From Acetomicrobium sp. UBA3949 (GTDB lineage Bacteria; Synergistota; Synergistia; Synergistales; Acetomicrobiaceae), in assembly GCA_002385485.1 (NCBI GenBank), contig DGDP01000071.1:1-25704 (forward strand): 25,704 bases of DNA. The letters are read 5' to 3'. Both the position numbers and the translations under genes were made by a program. Shown here piece after piece: positions 1 to 7,186 of the stretch. Every line of letters begins with the position of its first letter. Within the stretch, counting starts at the first letter, position 1. The notes under the pieces were generated by a model. The model was not told the DNA's origin. It saw only the letters and a list, made by a program, of their open reading frames with translations, and ran no database searches.

Positions 1-2
1 CC

Positions 3-920
3 CGGCGCAATGAATCTGAAATAATCCTCCCTATCGTCGTCTTCAAGTATGCCGTGAATCTCGTATTGGCCGTCCTTAAGCAATCGCACCATGAAGATCT
101 GACCTAGAGCTTCGCTCTCATCTTTTACGAGAAATATCACGTCTCCGGGGCGAAGCTCCGATAATGGCGTCCCGTTAACAGCATCTATGACAGGGTCGAT
201 CTCCAAAAGAGACGCATTCTCGCCTGAAGAAGCATCAACTGCATATGAACCCGTTTCGTCTACGTTTTTGGTAACGCGATTTAAATACCTCGTTATCGCA
301 TAATCCAGCGAGGTCAGGTTTACGCTCTTTTCCCTCAGCTCGGGCAAGGATAATTTGGCGATCTTGAAGGAAATGACGGGAATTGTCCTTCCTGTGGCTT
401 CGCGAATCTTTTTCTCGTATTCTATCAATTTTTCCTTGGGTAGAAAGCTTTCGCTTACCGAGGCATTTTCGTTGCTTTGCAAAAATACGTTATAGGCATC
501 GCTCGCCACCTCCGGCCACACTTTTCGCAGTTGCTGACTCGCATGTTGTGCCGCTATGAATTCCGCTTCGTTAACGGAAGAAGGCAAAGCTCCCGCCCCT
601 TTGGACAATATGTTGGCTATTGTCGACCATTTTTCAAGGGTAATATCCTTTGCCGAATAGGGCAAGGCGGTTTGAGATGTCCATATCACCTGGCTGTCCG
701 GTCCTACAATCGCTGCTGCCAAGATGGTGATTTGATTGCTAAAGGACATCGATGCCCATATAGCCATATAGTCTTTGCATTCCTTCATCAAATATACGAA
801 CAAAGACCGCGGATCCTCTTCGCCCACCTCTTGGAGATATCTATCGATCAGCTCCTCGATTTCTTTTTCTTTAAGTCCTAACATATAGGCCAACAGCCCC
901 TTGACATACCATTCGGTCAC
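3..920 (-). CDS. Unrecognised protein, partial (C-terminus beyond left edge)
   Basis: An open frame of about 306 codons runs from a GTG at 920 to the left edge with no stop. The start is chosen because GGAG lies about 8 bases upstream and an in-frame TAA occurs just before it. The protein begins MTEWYVKGLLAYMLGLKEKE. It has an acidic helical N-terminus, then a region with small and hydrophobic residues (SNQITILAAAIVGPDSQVIW, about residues 60-80), then a charged middle. The last visible part (about residues 250-305) looks beta-rich, with RPGDVIFLVKDESEALGQIF followed by alternating hydrophobic residues, which could be a small PilZ-like or barrel domain. There is no signal peptide and no clear membrane segment, so it is probably cytoplasmic. 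I do not recognise the family and give no function. The divergent neighbour is the CHR transporter pair, 142 bases away. Confidence 0.75.
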   Translation of the reverse strand, partial: MTEWYVKGLLAYMLGLKEKEIEELIDRYLQEVGEEDPRSLFVYLMKECKDYMAIWASMSFSNQITILAAAIVGPDSQVIWTSQTALPYSAKDITLEKWSTIANILSKGAGALPSSVNEAEFIAAQHASQQLRKVWPEVASDAYNVFLQSNENASVSESFLPKEKLIEYEKKIREATGRTIPVISFKIAKLSLPELREKSVNLTSLDYAITRYLNRVTKNVDETGSYAVDASSGENASLLEIDPVIDAVNGTPLSELRPGDVIFLVKDESEALGQIFMVRLLKDGQYEIHGILEDDDREDYFRFIAP

Positions 921-995
921 TTTTATCTTCTCCGTTATTTGAAATATTTAAGCATGAAGCCTTTGCCTAACAGTTCAATTGTTATTAAGATTAGA

Positions 996-1044
996 CCAAA
1001 TACATCGTATTTGGCAACGACAAAGGATCCTTAATTTATAAATT
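996..1044. promoter_or_regulatory. Inverted repeats in the divergent intergenic region
   Basis: The 142-base gap between the left minus-strand gene and the CHR transporter genes holds two inverted repeats. CCAAATAC (996-1003) and GTATTTGG (1007-1014) form an 8-bp perfect stem with a 3-base loop. AATTTATAAATT (1033-1044) is a 12-bp AT palindrome. Neither is followed by a T-run on the plus strand, so operator sites for a regulator are more likely than a terminator. I could not identify a convincing -35/-10 pair. The regulator is unknown. Confidence 0.35.
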
Positions 1045-1062
1045 TACAAAGGCGGCCCTGTC

Positions 1063-1596
1063 ATGATTAAAGACATTTTCTTTCTCTTCCTAAAGTCAAG
1101 TTTGCTTGCCCTAGGGGGAGGTTTCGTTTTCATCGGCTTTATAGAGCTGGAGATAAAAAAGAAATCCTGGGACTCGCTGTGCGACATCCCTTCCCTTATT
1201 GCCGTCAGCACATCCCTCCCCGGACCAATAATAACGAACCTATCATACTTGATAGGCAAAAGCTTAAAGGGCAGCATCGGAGGACTGACGGCAATATTGG
1301 GGGCGATACTGCCACCTTTCCTGATAATCTATTTTCTGGCCCCCCTATTAATGAATCAAGGAGCTTCGAATTACTTTGTGGCAACCTTTTTGCGGGGAGG
1401 GTTAATAGGCGTAATGGTCTTCGTCCTTTTAACCGCTTCCCGATGGATCTGCGCTGTCTGCAAGATGGGCGCGGTTAGCTTTATAAGCTACGTCCTTATG
1501 ACCGTCCTAATGCTCATGGGGGTTCACCCCCTTTTTGCTTTAAGCATCGGGTTTATCGTAAATATATCATGGGGAGGGAAAAGGGACATTGAATGA
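1063..1596 (+). CDS. CHR-family (chromate-type) transporter subunit 1
   Basis: This 177-residue, very hydrophobic protein opens with the CHR-domain pattern FLKSSLLALGGGFVFIGFIE, then ISLPGP-like residues (STSLPGPIITNLSYLIGKSL, about 49-68). These match the short, single-domain members of the chromate ion transporter family, which work as a pair of half-proteins with opposite topology. The family is known for chromate efflux with sulfate as a possible competitor. Many anaerobe members have no proven substrate, so chromate is only a family-level label. About five membrane segments can be read. The start ATG is preceded by a modest AGGCGG. It overlaps the second half-gene by 8 bases, so the two are translationally coupled. 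Confidence 0.85.
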   Translation: MIKDIFFLFLKSSLLALGGGFVFIGFIELEIKKKSWDSLCDIPSLIAVSTSLPGPIITNLSYLIGKSLKGSIGGLTAILGAILPPFLIIYFLAPLLMNQGASNYFVATFLRGGLIGVMVFVLLTASRWICAVCKMGAVSFISYVLMTVLMLMGVHPLFALSIGFIVNISWGGKRDIE

Positions 1597-2137
1597 ACTG
1601 TTACTTCTTGCTCTGGCCTTTGGCAGGATTTCCTTGGGCAGTTTTGCCGGAGGATTGGCTTCCATCGCACTGATATATCACGAAGTAGTAATACACTACC
1701 ACTGGCTCTCTCCCGAGGAATTCGAACAAATGATAAGTTTGGCACAGATGTCACCCGGCCCAATCGCAGTGAACGCAGCAACCTATATCGGAAAAAGACT
1801 TGCCGGCCTGCCGGGAGCTGCAGTTGCAACGGCTTTCATGGTTGGAACGCCCATTGTTTTGCTTTTAACAATAGCTTACACTATTAAATTCTTTCCCCTC
1901 GGCACAAAAGCCAAACACAAAATAACCCAATCCCTGCGTCCGGGAGTTGCAGCCCTTCTTACAGCGAGCGCCCTGCGGCTGTTCTCGTCATCCCTGGGAA
2001 AACCGATATACCTACTATTGGCACCACTGGCTCTGTTCTTGCTGCTTAAGTCAAAGGCGAAAGACCAACCCTCTCTGGCAATCATACTTTGCGGTGCATT
2101 GGCGGTCGCGACGGCGTTAGCTGCCAGGGCGTTATGA
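1589..2137 (+). CDS. CHR-family (chromate-type) transporter subunit 2
   Basis: This is the second half of the CHR transporter pair, 182 residues. It carries the CHR pattern near its N-terminus (FGRISLGSFAGGLASIALIY), then EEFEQMISLAQMSPGPIAVN with the family's hallmark SPGP (about residues 53-56) followed by an A-rich GKRLAGLPGA stretch. Four to six membrane segments follow. The start is TTG at 1589, inside the end of the first gene, with a GGGAGGG ribosome site about 17 bases before it and a closer AAAGGG. The ATG at 1593 is in another frame. Together with the preceding gene it should form a heteromeric anion transporter in the inner membrane. The actual substrate (chromate, sulfate or another oxyanion) is not evident. 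Confidence 0.85.
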   Translation: MNELLLLALAFGRISLGSFAGGLASIALIYHEVVIHYHWLSPEEFEQMISLAQMSPGPIAVNAATYIGKRLAGLPGAAVATAFMVGTPIVLLLTIAYTIKFFPLGTKAKHKITQSLRPGVAALLTASALRLFSSSLGKPIYLLLAPLALFLLLKSKAKDQPSLAIILCGALAVATALAARAL

Positions 2138-2156
2138 AATGTCTAGAATAAAGAGC

Positions 2157-2642
2157 CTAGCTTATGGCAAGGACCAAATACAAAGTGCCTCCGTCTTTCA
2201 ATCTGAAGGGCAGAGTAAAATATTTGGTCGAATCTCCTGCCGACGGAATGGATTTTATATGCTCTCCCACCAGCAACTGCGGCGGGGTTAAATCTACACT
2301 TCCCATCTCGTTTAGCTTTATAAATGCCTGCCCGCTTGCCATGTTCGCCAGCTCCCCCAGCACGCTCATGGACAGCGCATCGCCCAGCTTTGGCGTTATA
2401 GCTCCGCCTGACATGGCAGACACTATTTCGTTAAAGCTTGCCTCATCTACCATAATTGCTACAGTGCCCCTTGCCTTGGATGCGACAAAACCAACCAAGG
2501 CGGCTGCCCTGCATCCAGAAACGCTCACTTGGGAGGTAATAGAAGCCTTATCTAGGGTTATGTCTACGCCCATACTTTTGCATACCGATACCAGAGCCCC
2601 GGCAAAACCGTTGACGACTACCGTAAAAATTTTAGGATCCAT
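2157..2642 (-). CDS. CheX-like chemotaxis phosphatase
   Basis: This 161-residue protein fits the CheC/CheX/FliY phosphatase fold: a central alpha-beta repeat with the active-site helix SVLGELANMASGQA (E97 and N100), the ExxN pair that attacks phospho-CheY in this family. N-terminal MDPKIFTVVVNGFAGALVSV and the GRGTVAIMVDE-like strand (SKARGTVAIMVDEASF, about 55-70) also match CheX. Its expected role is to dephosphorylate CheY or another receiver domain in the cytoplasm. No other chemotaxis gene is in the window. The start ATG has GGAGGGG 7-8 bases upstream. It overlaps the RNase H-fold gene before it by 11 bases, suggesting coupled translation, although the functions are not obviously related. 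Confidence 0.78.
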   Translation of the reverse strand: MDPKIFTVVVNGFAGALVSVCKSMGVDITLDKASITSQVSVSGCRAAALVGFVASKARGTVAIMVDEASFNEIVSAMSGGAITPKLGDALSMSVLGELANMASGQAFIKLNEMGSVDLTPPQLLVGEHIKSIPSAGDSTKYFTLPFRLKDGGTLYLVLAIS

Positions 2643-3105
2643 GCGTTACCCCTCCATCGACGATCTTCTTCTCCATCCACCTTCTGGTCAGCACCCAAGC
2701 AGCCAGGTCATCTATGTCCCTACCGGGGACCAAAAGCGACAAAGGCCAAAGCCTGCGAAAACCCTTGGGCGGATGGATTCTGTAATACATCTTTCTGGCT
2801 TGCAACGTTGAGAAGGATTCATCTACAACTTCGTATTCGATTTTCCTTCTGCGCAATCCGCGCTCTAGCTCCTCCGAAGCAGTCCCGCCGCCCAACAACA
2901 CCAACTCTACGCTTTTGTCGACGAGCAGCGACACATCCCCCTCACATCCGTAGGGAGCTAATGCAACCCAATTGCCTTCAGACAAGGCAATCAAAAAGCT
3001 TTTAAGTAATTTTTTGGGGATAATTCCCGAATAAAGCAGCTCGCCGTTTTCGTCTACAAAGGCAAAGCCAATTTTACCCCTTCCCGGATCCAAGCCGAGG
3101 TACAT
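2632..3105 (-). CDS. RuvX/YqgF-like RNase H-fold protein
   Basis: This 157-residue protein has the three signatures of the RuvX/YqgF resolvase group: YLGLDPGRGKIGFAF at the N-terminus (first catalytic Asp about residue 6), VDESFSTLQARKMYY in the middle (compare the family's DER-T-A strand and helix), and DIDDLAAWVL near the C-terminus. The family includes pre-16S rRNA nucleases and Holliday junction resolvase-like proteins. This copy is more divergent and slightly longer than the roughly 140-residue housekeeping type, so its substrate is uncertain. I chose the ATG at 3105, which overlaps the upstream TGA as TGATG; a GTG one codon earlier is possible. It sits between the acyltransferase and CheX-like genes in one operon. 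Confidence 0.65.
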   Translation of the reverse strand: MYLGLDPGRGKIGFAFVDENGELLYSGIIPKKLLKSFLIALSEGNWVALAPYGCEGDVSLLVDKSVELVLLGGGTASEELERGLRRRKIEYEVVDESFSTLQARKMYYRIHPPKGFRRLWPLSLLVPGRDIDDLAAWVLTRRWMEKKIVDGGVTHGS

Positions 3106-3983
3106 CACCTGTCACCCAAAGTAGAGGCCCATCGGGGATACAGCCAAAGCCACTGTTCGGGGTGCCTTGAAATCCATTCGGACAAAATATCATTGCACAA
3201 TCGAACGTTCTCTTCAATAGGTCTGTCGTAAAAATCTTTCACCCTTTCCTCCAAAGAGGGCAAAAAGTAAAGGTCGTGATGAATGTTATCCTTCCTTCGT
3301 ACTATAAACAGGGGAACTATTGGTGATCGCATCTTCATGGCAAGCTTTACGGGCCCGTAAGGGGTGCTTGCCGGTTGTCCTAAAAAGGGAGCGATTATTC
3401 CCTTGTCCTTTGCGTCTTGATCGAGCAAAACACCCAAGATATTTCCTTCCTGAAGGCACCTTATGGCGCCCCTCAGGTCGAAACCCTTACCAATTGTCTC
3501 GACACCACAAGAGGCCCTGATATCGGATATCAACTTAGTGATACGAGCATCCCGCTGTTCGGCTCCTATAGCCCTCATCGGATAATCCTTGATGCCCAGA
3601 TAGGCCGCTGCGAGCTCCCAATTGCCCAGATGTGCCGTTAGCAATATCACTCCCCTGCCGCAAGCCAGGGCATCGTTAAGATTTTCTATGTTATGGACAG
3701 AAACTATTTCGTCTATTTTTTTGCTTATCTTCGCCAAATTCAGAAATTCTACTACGCTTCTGCCCAAATTTATATACGATTTTGCGACGACCTCTCTGGC
3801 AACTTCGATGCTACAGCCCAGAAATTTTGAACACCTGATAATGGCCTTTGAGGATTTGTCCTTATTTAAGCTAAAGACCATGCGTCCCAAGCTGCCGCCC
3901 AAAGACAGGGCTGCAGAATGGGGCAACAAGTGTGATTGCATGCTCAAATACTGTATGCCTAACCATATGAGCTCTTGAGTCAT
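3105..3983 (-). CDS. LpxL/HtrB-like lipid A acyltransferase family protein
   Basis: This 292-residue protein shows the LpxL/HtrB acyltransferase pattern. The catalytic HxxxxE appears as H118-LGNW-E123 in LLTAHLGNWELAA. Later come GNILGVLLDQDAKDKG and STPYGPVKLAMKMRSPIVPL (about 190-235), then PEQWLWLYPRW near the C-terminus, all typical of the family. These enzymes add a secondary acyl chain to a lipid A precursor on the inner face of the inner membrane, so the gene argues for an outer membrane with lipopolysaccharide. Its length is usual for the family. A weak GGTGA precedes the ATG by about 10 bases. It is the first gene of a three-gene minus-strand operon. The exact acyl chain and lipid acceptor cannot be told. 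Confidence 0.85.
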   Translation of the reverse strand: MTQELIWLGIQYLSMQSHLLPHSAALSLGGSLGRMVFSLNKDKSSKAIIRCSKFLGCSIEVAREVVAKSYINLGRSVVEFLNLAKISKKIDEIVSVHNIENLNDALACGRGVILLTAHLGNWELAAAYLGIKDYPMRAIGAEQRDARITKLISDIRASCGVETIGKGFDLRGAIRCLQEGNILGVLLDQDAKDKGIIAPFLGQPASTPYGPVKLAMKMRSPIVPLFIVRRKDNIHHDLYFLPSLEERVKDFYDRPIEENVRLCNDILSEWISRHPEQWLWLYPRWASTLGDR

Positions 3984-4379
3984 GAAAATTTAATCACCAT
4001 CCATAGTTATGTTGTCCGTGACATGTATGAATTATCTCAAAACGTGTCCTTCGGCATATCGGTATTTTCACAAAGGAGTGACTTGAAAGCTTCTGTAGAC
4101 ATACTGAAAAGTATAACCTAAAAACTTCCTAATTGTTCAAAATTTCCTGCAAAACATCCAGGGCTTTTCCAAAATGGACGGTATAGACCTCCCCTTATGT
4201 CCATAGGCACCGAAACAGGCCCGGGCACCAAACCAATGGGATAGGTTTTCATTTCTTTCCTAACTTAGTAAAATTTTCTATATATCATATCTTGAACCTT
4301 ACCACTCAATTGGCTATAGCCTCTTTTGAACACTTTTATACGAATCTGGACTGGAAATTCAAAACCGTATAAGGAGGGC
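3984..4379. other. Gene-poor patch of about 400 bases
   Basis: There is no intact gene here. The middle holds the aminotransferase remnant described separately. The left third (3984-4117) shows only very short frames. The right part (4253-4361) is AT-rich. On the minus strand it carries a possible promoter for the remnant: TTGAGT near 4308 and an AT-rich GATATA-type box around 4280. The patch ends at the 40-bp palindrome. Confidence 0.5.
4118..4252 (-). pseudogene. Remnant of a class V-type aminotransferase gene (internal deletion)
   Basis: From an ATG at 4252 with a good AGGA ribosome site, the frame reads MKTYPIGLVPGPVSVPMDIR. This is the N-terminus of the alanine/serine-glyoxylate aminotransferase group, which starts with a (L/I)xPGPxxVP motif. 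The frame then turns into unlikely sequence and stops at 4118 after 44 residues. In another frame the DNA from about 4191 to 4129 reads GEVYTVHFGKALDVLQEILN plus one residue and a stop. That resembles the C-terminal helix following the family's RIGHMG motif. The simplest reading is that the middle 300 or more codons were deleted and the two ends joined out of frame near 4187-4195. Such enzymes are PLP-dependent. No lysine or PLP site survives, so the product should be inactive. An alternative is a genuine 44-residue peptide. Confidence 0.6.
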
Positions 4380-4401
4380 CTAGGCCCTCCTTATACGGTT
4401 T
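4362..4401. repeat. Perfect 40-bp palindrome, probable two-way terminator
   Basis: Bases 4362-4381 are the exact reverse complement of 4382-4401, giving a 20-bp stem with no spacer at the DNA level. The half-site begins AAACCGTATAAGGAGGGCCT. The stop codon of the TOPRIM-like gene (4380-4382) lies at the centre, and the last seven sense codons lie in one arm. On the minus strand the hairpin is followed by TTTTG, on the plus strand by TTTATAC, so it may end transcripts from both sides. The T-tracts are short for an ordinary intrinsic terminator. Confidence 0.8.
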
Positions 4402-4931
4402 ATACTCTCGTACAGTACATTCAAGGAAATATTTTTCCTTCTCGCCCGCTCTAAATTCCAATTCAATAAAATAGCCTTAAAAAAATCCCTTTCTTTAAAT
4501 ATATAAGACCTCTTTCTCTCACGAACCGCCCTGTAAAAATGATGCAACAAAACGGCCTTGGGATCTTCTATCCGATCCGTAGGAAAAGGGCCTCGAAAGG
4601 CTAACCCCGAGGCCCTTTTAACGGCATCATCATCCGCCAAAAGCCAGGCTTCAATCTTTCGCCTAGCGGGAACGAAGATTAGCCCCCGACTTTCCGACTC
4701 CAATATGAGGTTTTCATCCTTATCGTCTGCTTCGTCGTATATGGCTATCACGAAGTATCCCTTGGCATTCAAGATTCGCGCATGGCGATCCGCTTCCTTC
4801 AGAAGCCTGTTGACTCCCCCGAGTTGTCTTACCTTTGTTATTACATGGTCCGGGACAAGCTGTCTAACGATGCTTTTTACGACCAGTACATCATTTGCGC
4901 CTTCGCACAAAAAAGCCAGCTTTCCCGACAT
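4380..4931 (-). CDS. Small TOPRIM/DUF4276-like protein
   Basis: This 183-residue protein is similar in layout to small TOPRIM (OLD/RloB/DUF4276-like) nucleases. It starts MSGKLAFLCEGANDVLVVKS, where the Glu after the first strand fits the TOPRIM catalytic Glu. Next come FVIAIYDEADDKDE (about 59-72), an Asp-rich loop in the place of the DxD motif, and RKIEAWLLADDDAV (about 90-103), a phrase typical of DUF4276-type proteins. The C-terminus is basic. I chose the ATG at 4931 because AAGGAT lies 6-7 bases upstream; a frame extension to 4973 would overlap the flavoenzyme gene. It starts 13 bases after that gene's stop, so they are probably co-transcribed. Related proteins occur in phage-defence settings, but no partner ATPase or methylase is seen here. 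Function unknown. Confidence 0.6.
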   Translation of the reverse strand: MSGKLAFLCEGANDVLVVKSIVRQLVPDHVITKVRQLGGVNRLLKEADRHARILNAKGYFVIAIYDEADDKDENLILESESRGLIFVPARRKIEAWLLADDDAVKRASGLAFRGPFPTDRIEDPKAVLLHHFYRAVRERKRSYIFKERDFFKAILLNWNLERARRKNISLNVLYESINRIRRA

Positions 4932-4944
4932 AGATCCTTCGCCG

Positions 4945-6951
4945 TTAAATGTTTTTCGCCACCTCGAAGGCATCCCATATGGTAAACATGAAGTTACGCA
5001 CTTTCATGGCATCTCCGATCAAATATGTATTGGGAAATTCCTTGCGCACCGAATCGTATAAGCCCTTCTCTTCCCTGAGGCCAATGGCTACGACGATGGT
5101 GTCGGCCTCAAACTCCGTCTTTCTAAAGTTTTTGTCCATCAACACAGCGCCCTTGGAAGTAACCTCAGCTACGGTTGTGCCTGTTACGACCTTTACATTG
5201 TGGAAGCAGAGCAGGTCTAAAAGCATCTGTTTATTGGCATGGCACAGCGGCATGCCTGCCGACATCAGCTCATCTAGCATCTCAACTATCGTGACTGACT
5301 TGCCCTGTTGGGCCAGCCAAAGGGCCGTCTCACAACCCACGAGGCCACCTCCGACGACCAATACGTTCTGTCCTGCCTTCGCCTTACCCAAGAGCAGGTC
5401 TTCTGCCTTTACGACGTTGTTTTTATCGACGCCTGGAACGTTTAAGTCCCTGGGGCTTGAGCCCGTGGCCACGATAACTACATCGGGAGCTTCCTCTTGA
5501 AGCAGATCAAGCGTTACCGTCGTGTTGAGCTTCACGGTGACGCCTGCCCTTTGAAGCTCATTTTCGTACCACTTAAGCAGCCTTTCTTCGTCCTTCTTAA
5601 ACTCGGGCACCGAGGCCTCGATGATATGGCCTCCGAGATGTCCCGACTTCTCATATATCGTCACCTTATGTCCCCTTAAAGCAGCGACCCTTGCCGATTC
5701 CATACCGGCCAAGCCGCCGCCTACGACGGCAACCTTCTTGGGATTCGTCGTCGGGGTGATGGCTAATTCCCTTTCCCTGCCACAGGCGGGGTTGACCGCA
5801 CAGGACAGCGGTTTTCCCTCAAATATCCTGCCCAGACAGCCGTCTTGGCATCCCAAGCAGGGCCTGATCCTTTCTTCCTGGCCTGACTTTACCTTGTTTG
5901 GCCACTCGGGATCCGCGAGCAACCCTCTTCCCAAGACTATAGCATCGGCGGTCTTTTCCTCCAAAGCTTGAGCGGCAAGGTCGGGTAGCTCCATCCTGCC
6001 GGCCATGAGCACGGGAACGCTTACCACCTTTTTTAGCTCTCTAATCAGGTCTATGTAACAGCCGTGTTTCATATAGTTCGGCGGGTGGGCCCAATACCAC
6101 GCTTCGTACGATCCCGCATCGGCGTTAAAGCCGTCGTAACCTGCTTCCTGTAATATCCTGGCAGCTATTAAGCCTTCTTTAAGATCTCTGCCCTTTTCTT
6201 CAAAGCTCTCACCAGGTAACCCTCCGCGGTTCCAACCCTTTATGTAACTTTTTATGCTGAACCTCAAGACCACGGGAAAGTCCTTGCCAACTCTAGACTT
6301 AATGGCCTTGACGATTTCGATGGGGAAAGTCAGCCTTCCTTCCAGGTCTCCGCCGTATTTGTCGGTCCTTCTGTTGAAGAAGCTCATGGTGAACTGATCC
6401 AGAAGGTAGCCTTCATGCATGGCATGTATCTCGATGCCATCGAAGCCGCAAGCCACGGCGATCTCTGCTGCTTCTGCAAACCTCTCGACCAGGCGTTCCA
6501 CTTCATCGGTCTTAAGCTCCCTGCATGTTACGTTGGGTTCCCAGTAGTTTGGAATGGCAGAAGGAGCTACCGGTTGACAGTCGAGCATGATTGGATGAGC
6601 ATTATGGCCCAGACCGGCTGTAACTTGGACGAATATCTTCGATCCGTAGGCATGAACTCTTTCCGTAAGTTCCGAAGCCTTAGTGATGAAATGAAGCGGA
6701 TTTAACGTTATGCAGGGAAAGGTGGGCATTTTCAGCTTTTCTATCTCGTTTTCGACCTTAACTGCTCCCGTTATGATAAGCCCGGTACCGCCACGAGCCC
6801 GTTCGACGTAGTATTCGACGGCTCTGTCTGCAAAACAGCCATCCTCAGTAACCATGCCAATGATTCCCATGGGAGCCATGGCAATCCTATTTGGTATTAC
6901 CGCACTTCCTATTCTGATGGGCTCAAACAGCTTTTCTCGTCCCTTCTGCAT
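4945..6951 (-). CDS. Enoate reductase-like NADH:flavin oxidoreductase (OYE + Fe-S + FAD)
   Basis: The 668 residues match the length and domain order of 2-enoate reductase, 2,4-dienoyl-CoA reductase and FldZ. An FMN-binding old-yellow-enzyme barrel (KLFEPIRIGSAVIPNRIAMA; HEGYLLDQF; RRTDKYGGDLEGR, about 190-206) comes first. A [4Fe-4S] site follows (C365, C368, C372, C384 in CLGCQDGC...C), then an FAD site (AVVGGGLAGMESA, about 408-420) and an NAD site (LVVGGGLVGCETA, about 540). It should reduce activated C=C bonds using NADH, in amino-acid or fatty-acid breakdown; the substrate is not readable. I start at the ATG at 6951, 11 bases after AGGAGG. The GTG at 6963 touches that site and cannot be used. 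Cytoplasmic and anaerobic. It is first in a two-gene unit. Confidence 0.88.
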   Translation of the reverse strand: MQKGREKLFEPIRIGSAVIPNRIAMAPMGIIGMVTEDGCFADRAVEYYVERARGGTGLIITGAVKVENEIEKLKMPTFPCITLNPLHFITKASELTERVHAYGSKIFVQVTAGLGHNAHPIMLDCQPVAPSAIPNYWEPNVTCRELKTDEVERLVERFAEAAEIAVACGFDGIEIHAMHEGYLLDQFTMSFFNRRTDKYGGDLEGRLTFPIEIVKAIKSRVGKDFPVVLRFSIKSYIKGWNRGGLPGESFEEKGRDLKEGLIAARILQEAGYDGFNADAGSYEAWYWAHPPNYMKHGCYIDLIRELKKVVSVPVLMAGRMELPDLAAQALEEKTADAIVLGRGLLADPEWPNKVKSGQEERIRPCLGCQDGCLGRIFEGKPLSCAVNPACGRERELAITPTTNPKKVAVVGGGLAGMESARVAALRGHKVTIYEKSGHLGGHIIEASVPEFKKDEERLLKWYENELQRAGVTVKLNTTVTLDLLQEEAPDVVIVATGSSPRDLNVPGVDKNNVVKAEDLLLGKAKAGQNVLVVGGGLVGCETALWLAQQGKSVTIVEMLDELMSAGMPLCHANKQMLLDLLCFHNVKVVTGTTVAEVTSKGAVLMDKNFRKTEFEADTIVVAIGLREEKGLYDSVRKEFPNTYLIGDAMKVRNFMFTIWDAFEVAKNI

Positions 6952-6985
6952 TTTCGAGAACACCTCCTTATTTATGTCAATCTCC

Positions 6986-7020
6986 TCATGCGCTAGCTGT
7001 AATATATTATATCATGCGCT
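6986..7020 (-). promoter_or_regulatory. Direct repeats bracketing a TATAAT box (flavoenzyme promoter)
   Basis: On the minus strand, AGCGCATGA occurs at 7020-7012 and again at 6994-6986, 26 bases apart. A perfect TATAAT lies between them at 7011-7006, about 55 bases before the start of the enoate reductase-like gene. No good -35 is seen, so the promoter may need an activator or be blocked by a protein binding both repeats. The site is direct sequence evidence; the regulatory role is inference. Confidence 0.45.
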
Positions 7021-7186
7021 GAAAGCCATATTATTTATACGCCATGGTATATTAACCATAACTTTGAGCTTAAAATAACATATAGGCCGATTGCTCTGGC
7101 AAGATATCGATAAAAACAAATTTATGTTATATTATCGAACGGTCGCAAAGAAACCCACACAAAGCACGAGGGGGGGCGTGATTAAC

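Noticed and set aside
477..881. Plus-strand frame of 134 codons
   Set aside because: It is the exact antisense of the minus-strand protein gene at 3-920, has no ribosome site and has unlikely Arg/Cys-rich composition.
2164..2811. Plus-strand frame of 215 codons
   Set aside because: It is antisense to the CheX-like and RuvX-like genes, both of which have good motifs and ribosome sites.
3994..4071. 25-codon minus-strand frame ending just before the acyltransferase gene
   Set aside because: It has a GTG start with no ribosome site and no recognised homology; too weak to call a gene.
6952..6963. GTG at 6963 as start of the enoate reductase-like gene
   Set aside because: The GTG overlaps the AGGAGG ribosome site; the ATG at 6951 has proper spacing.
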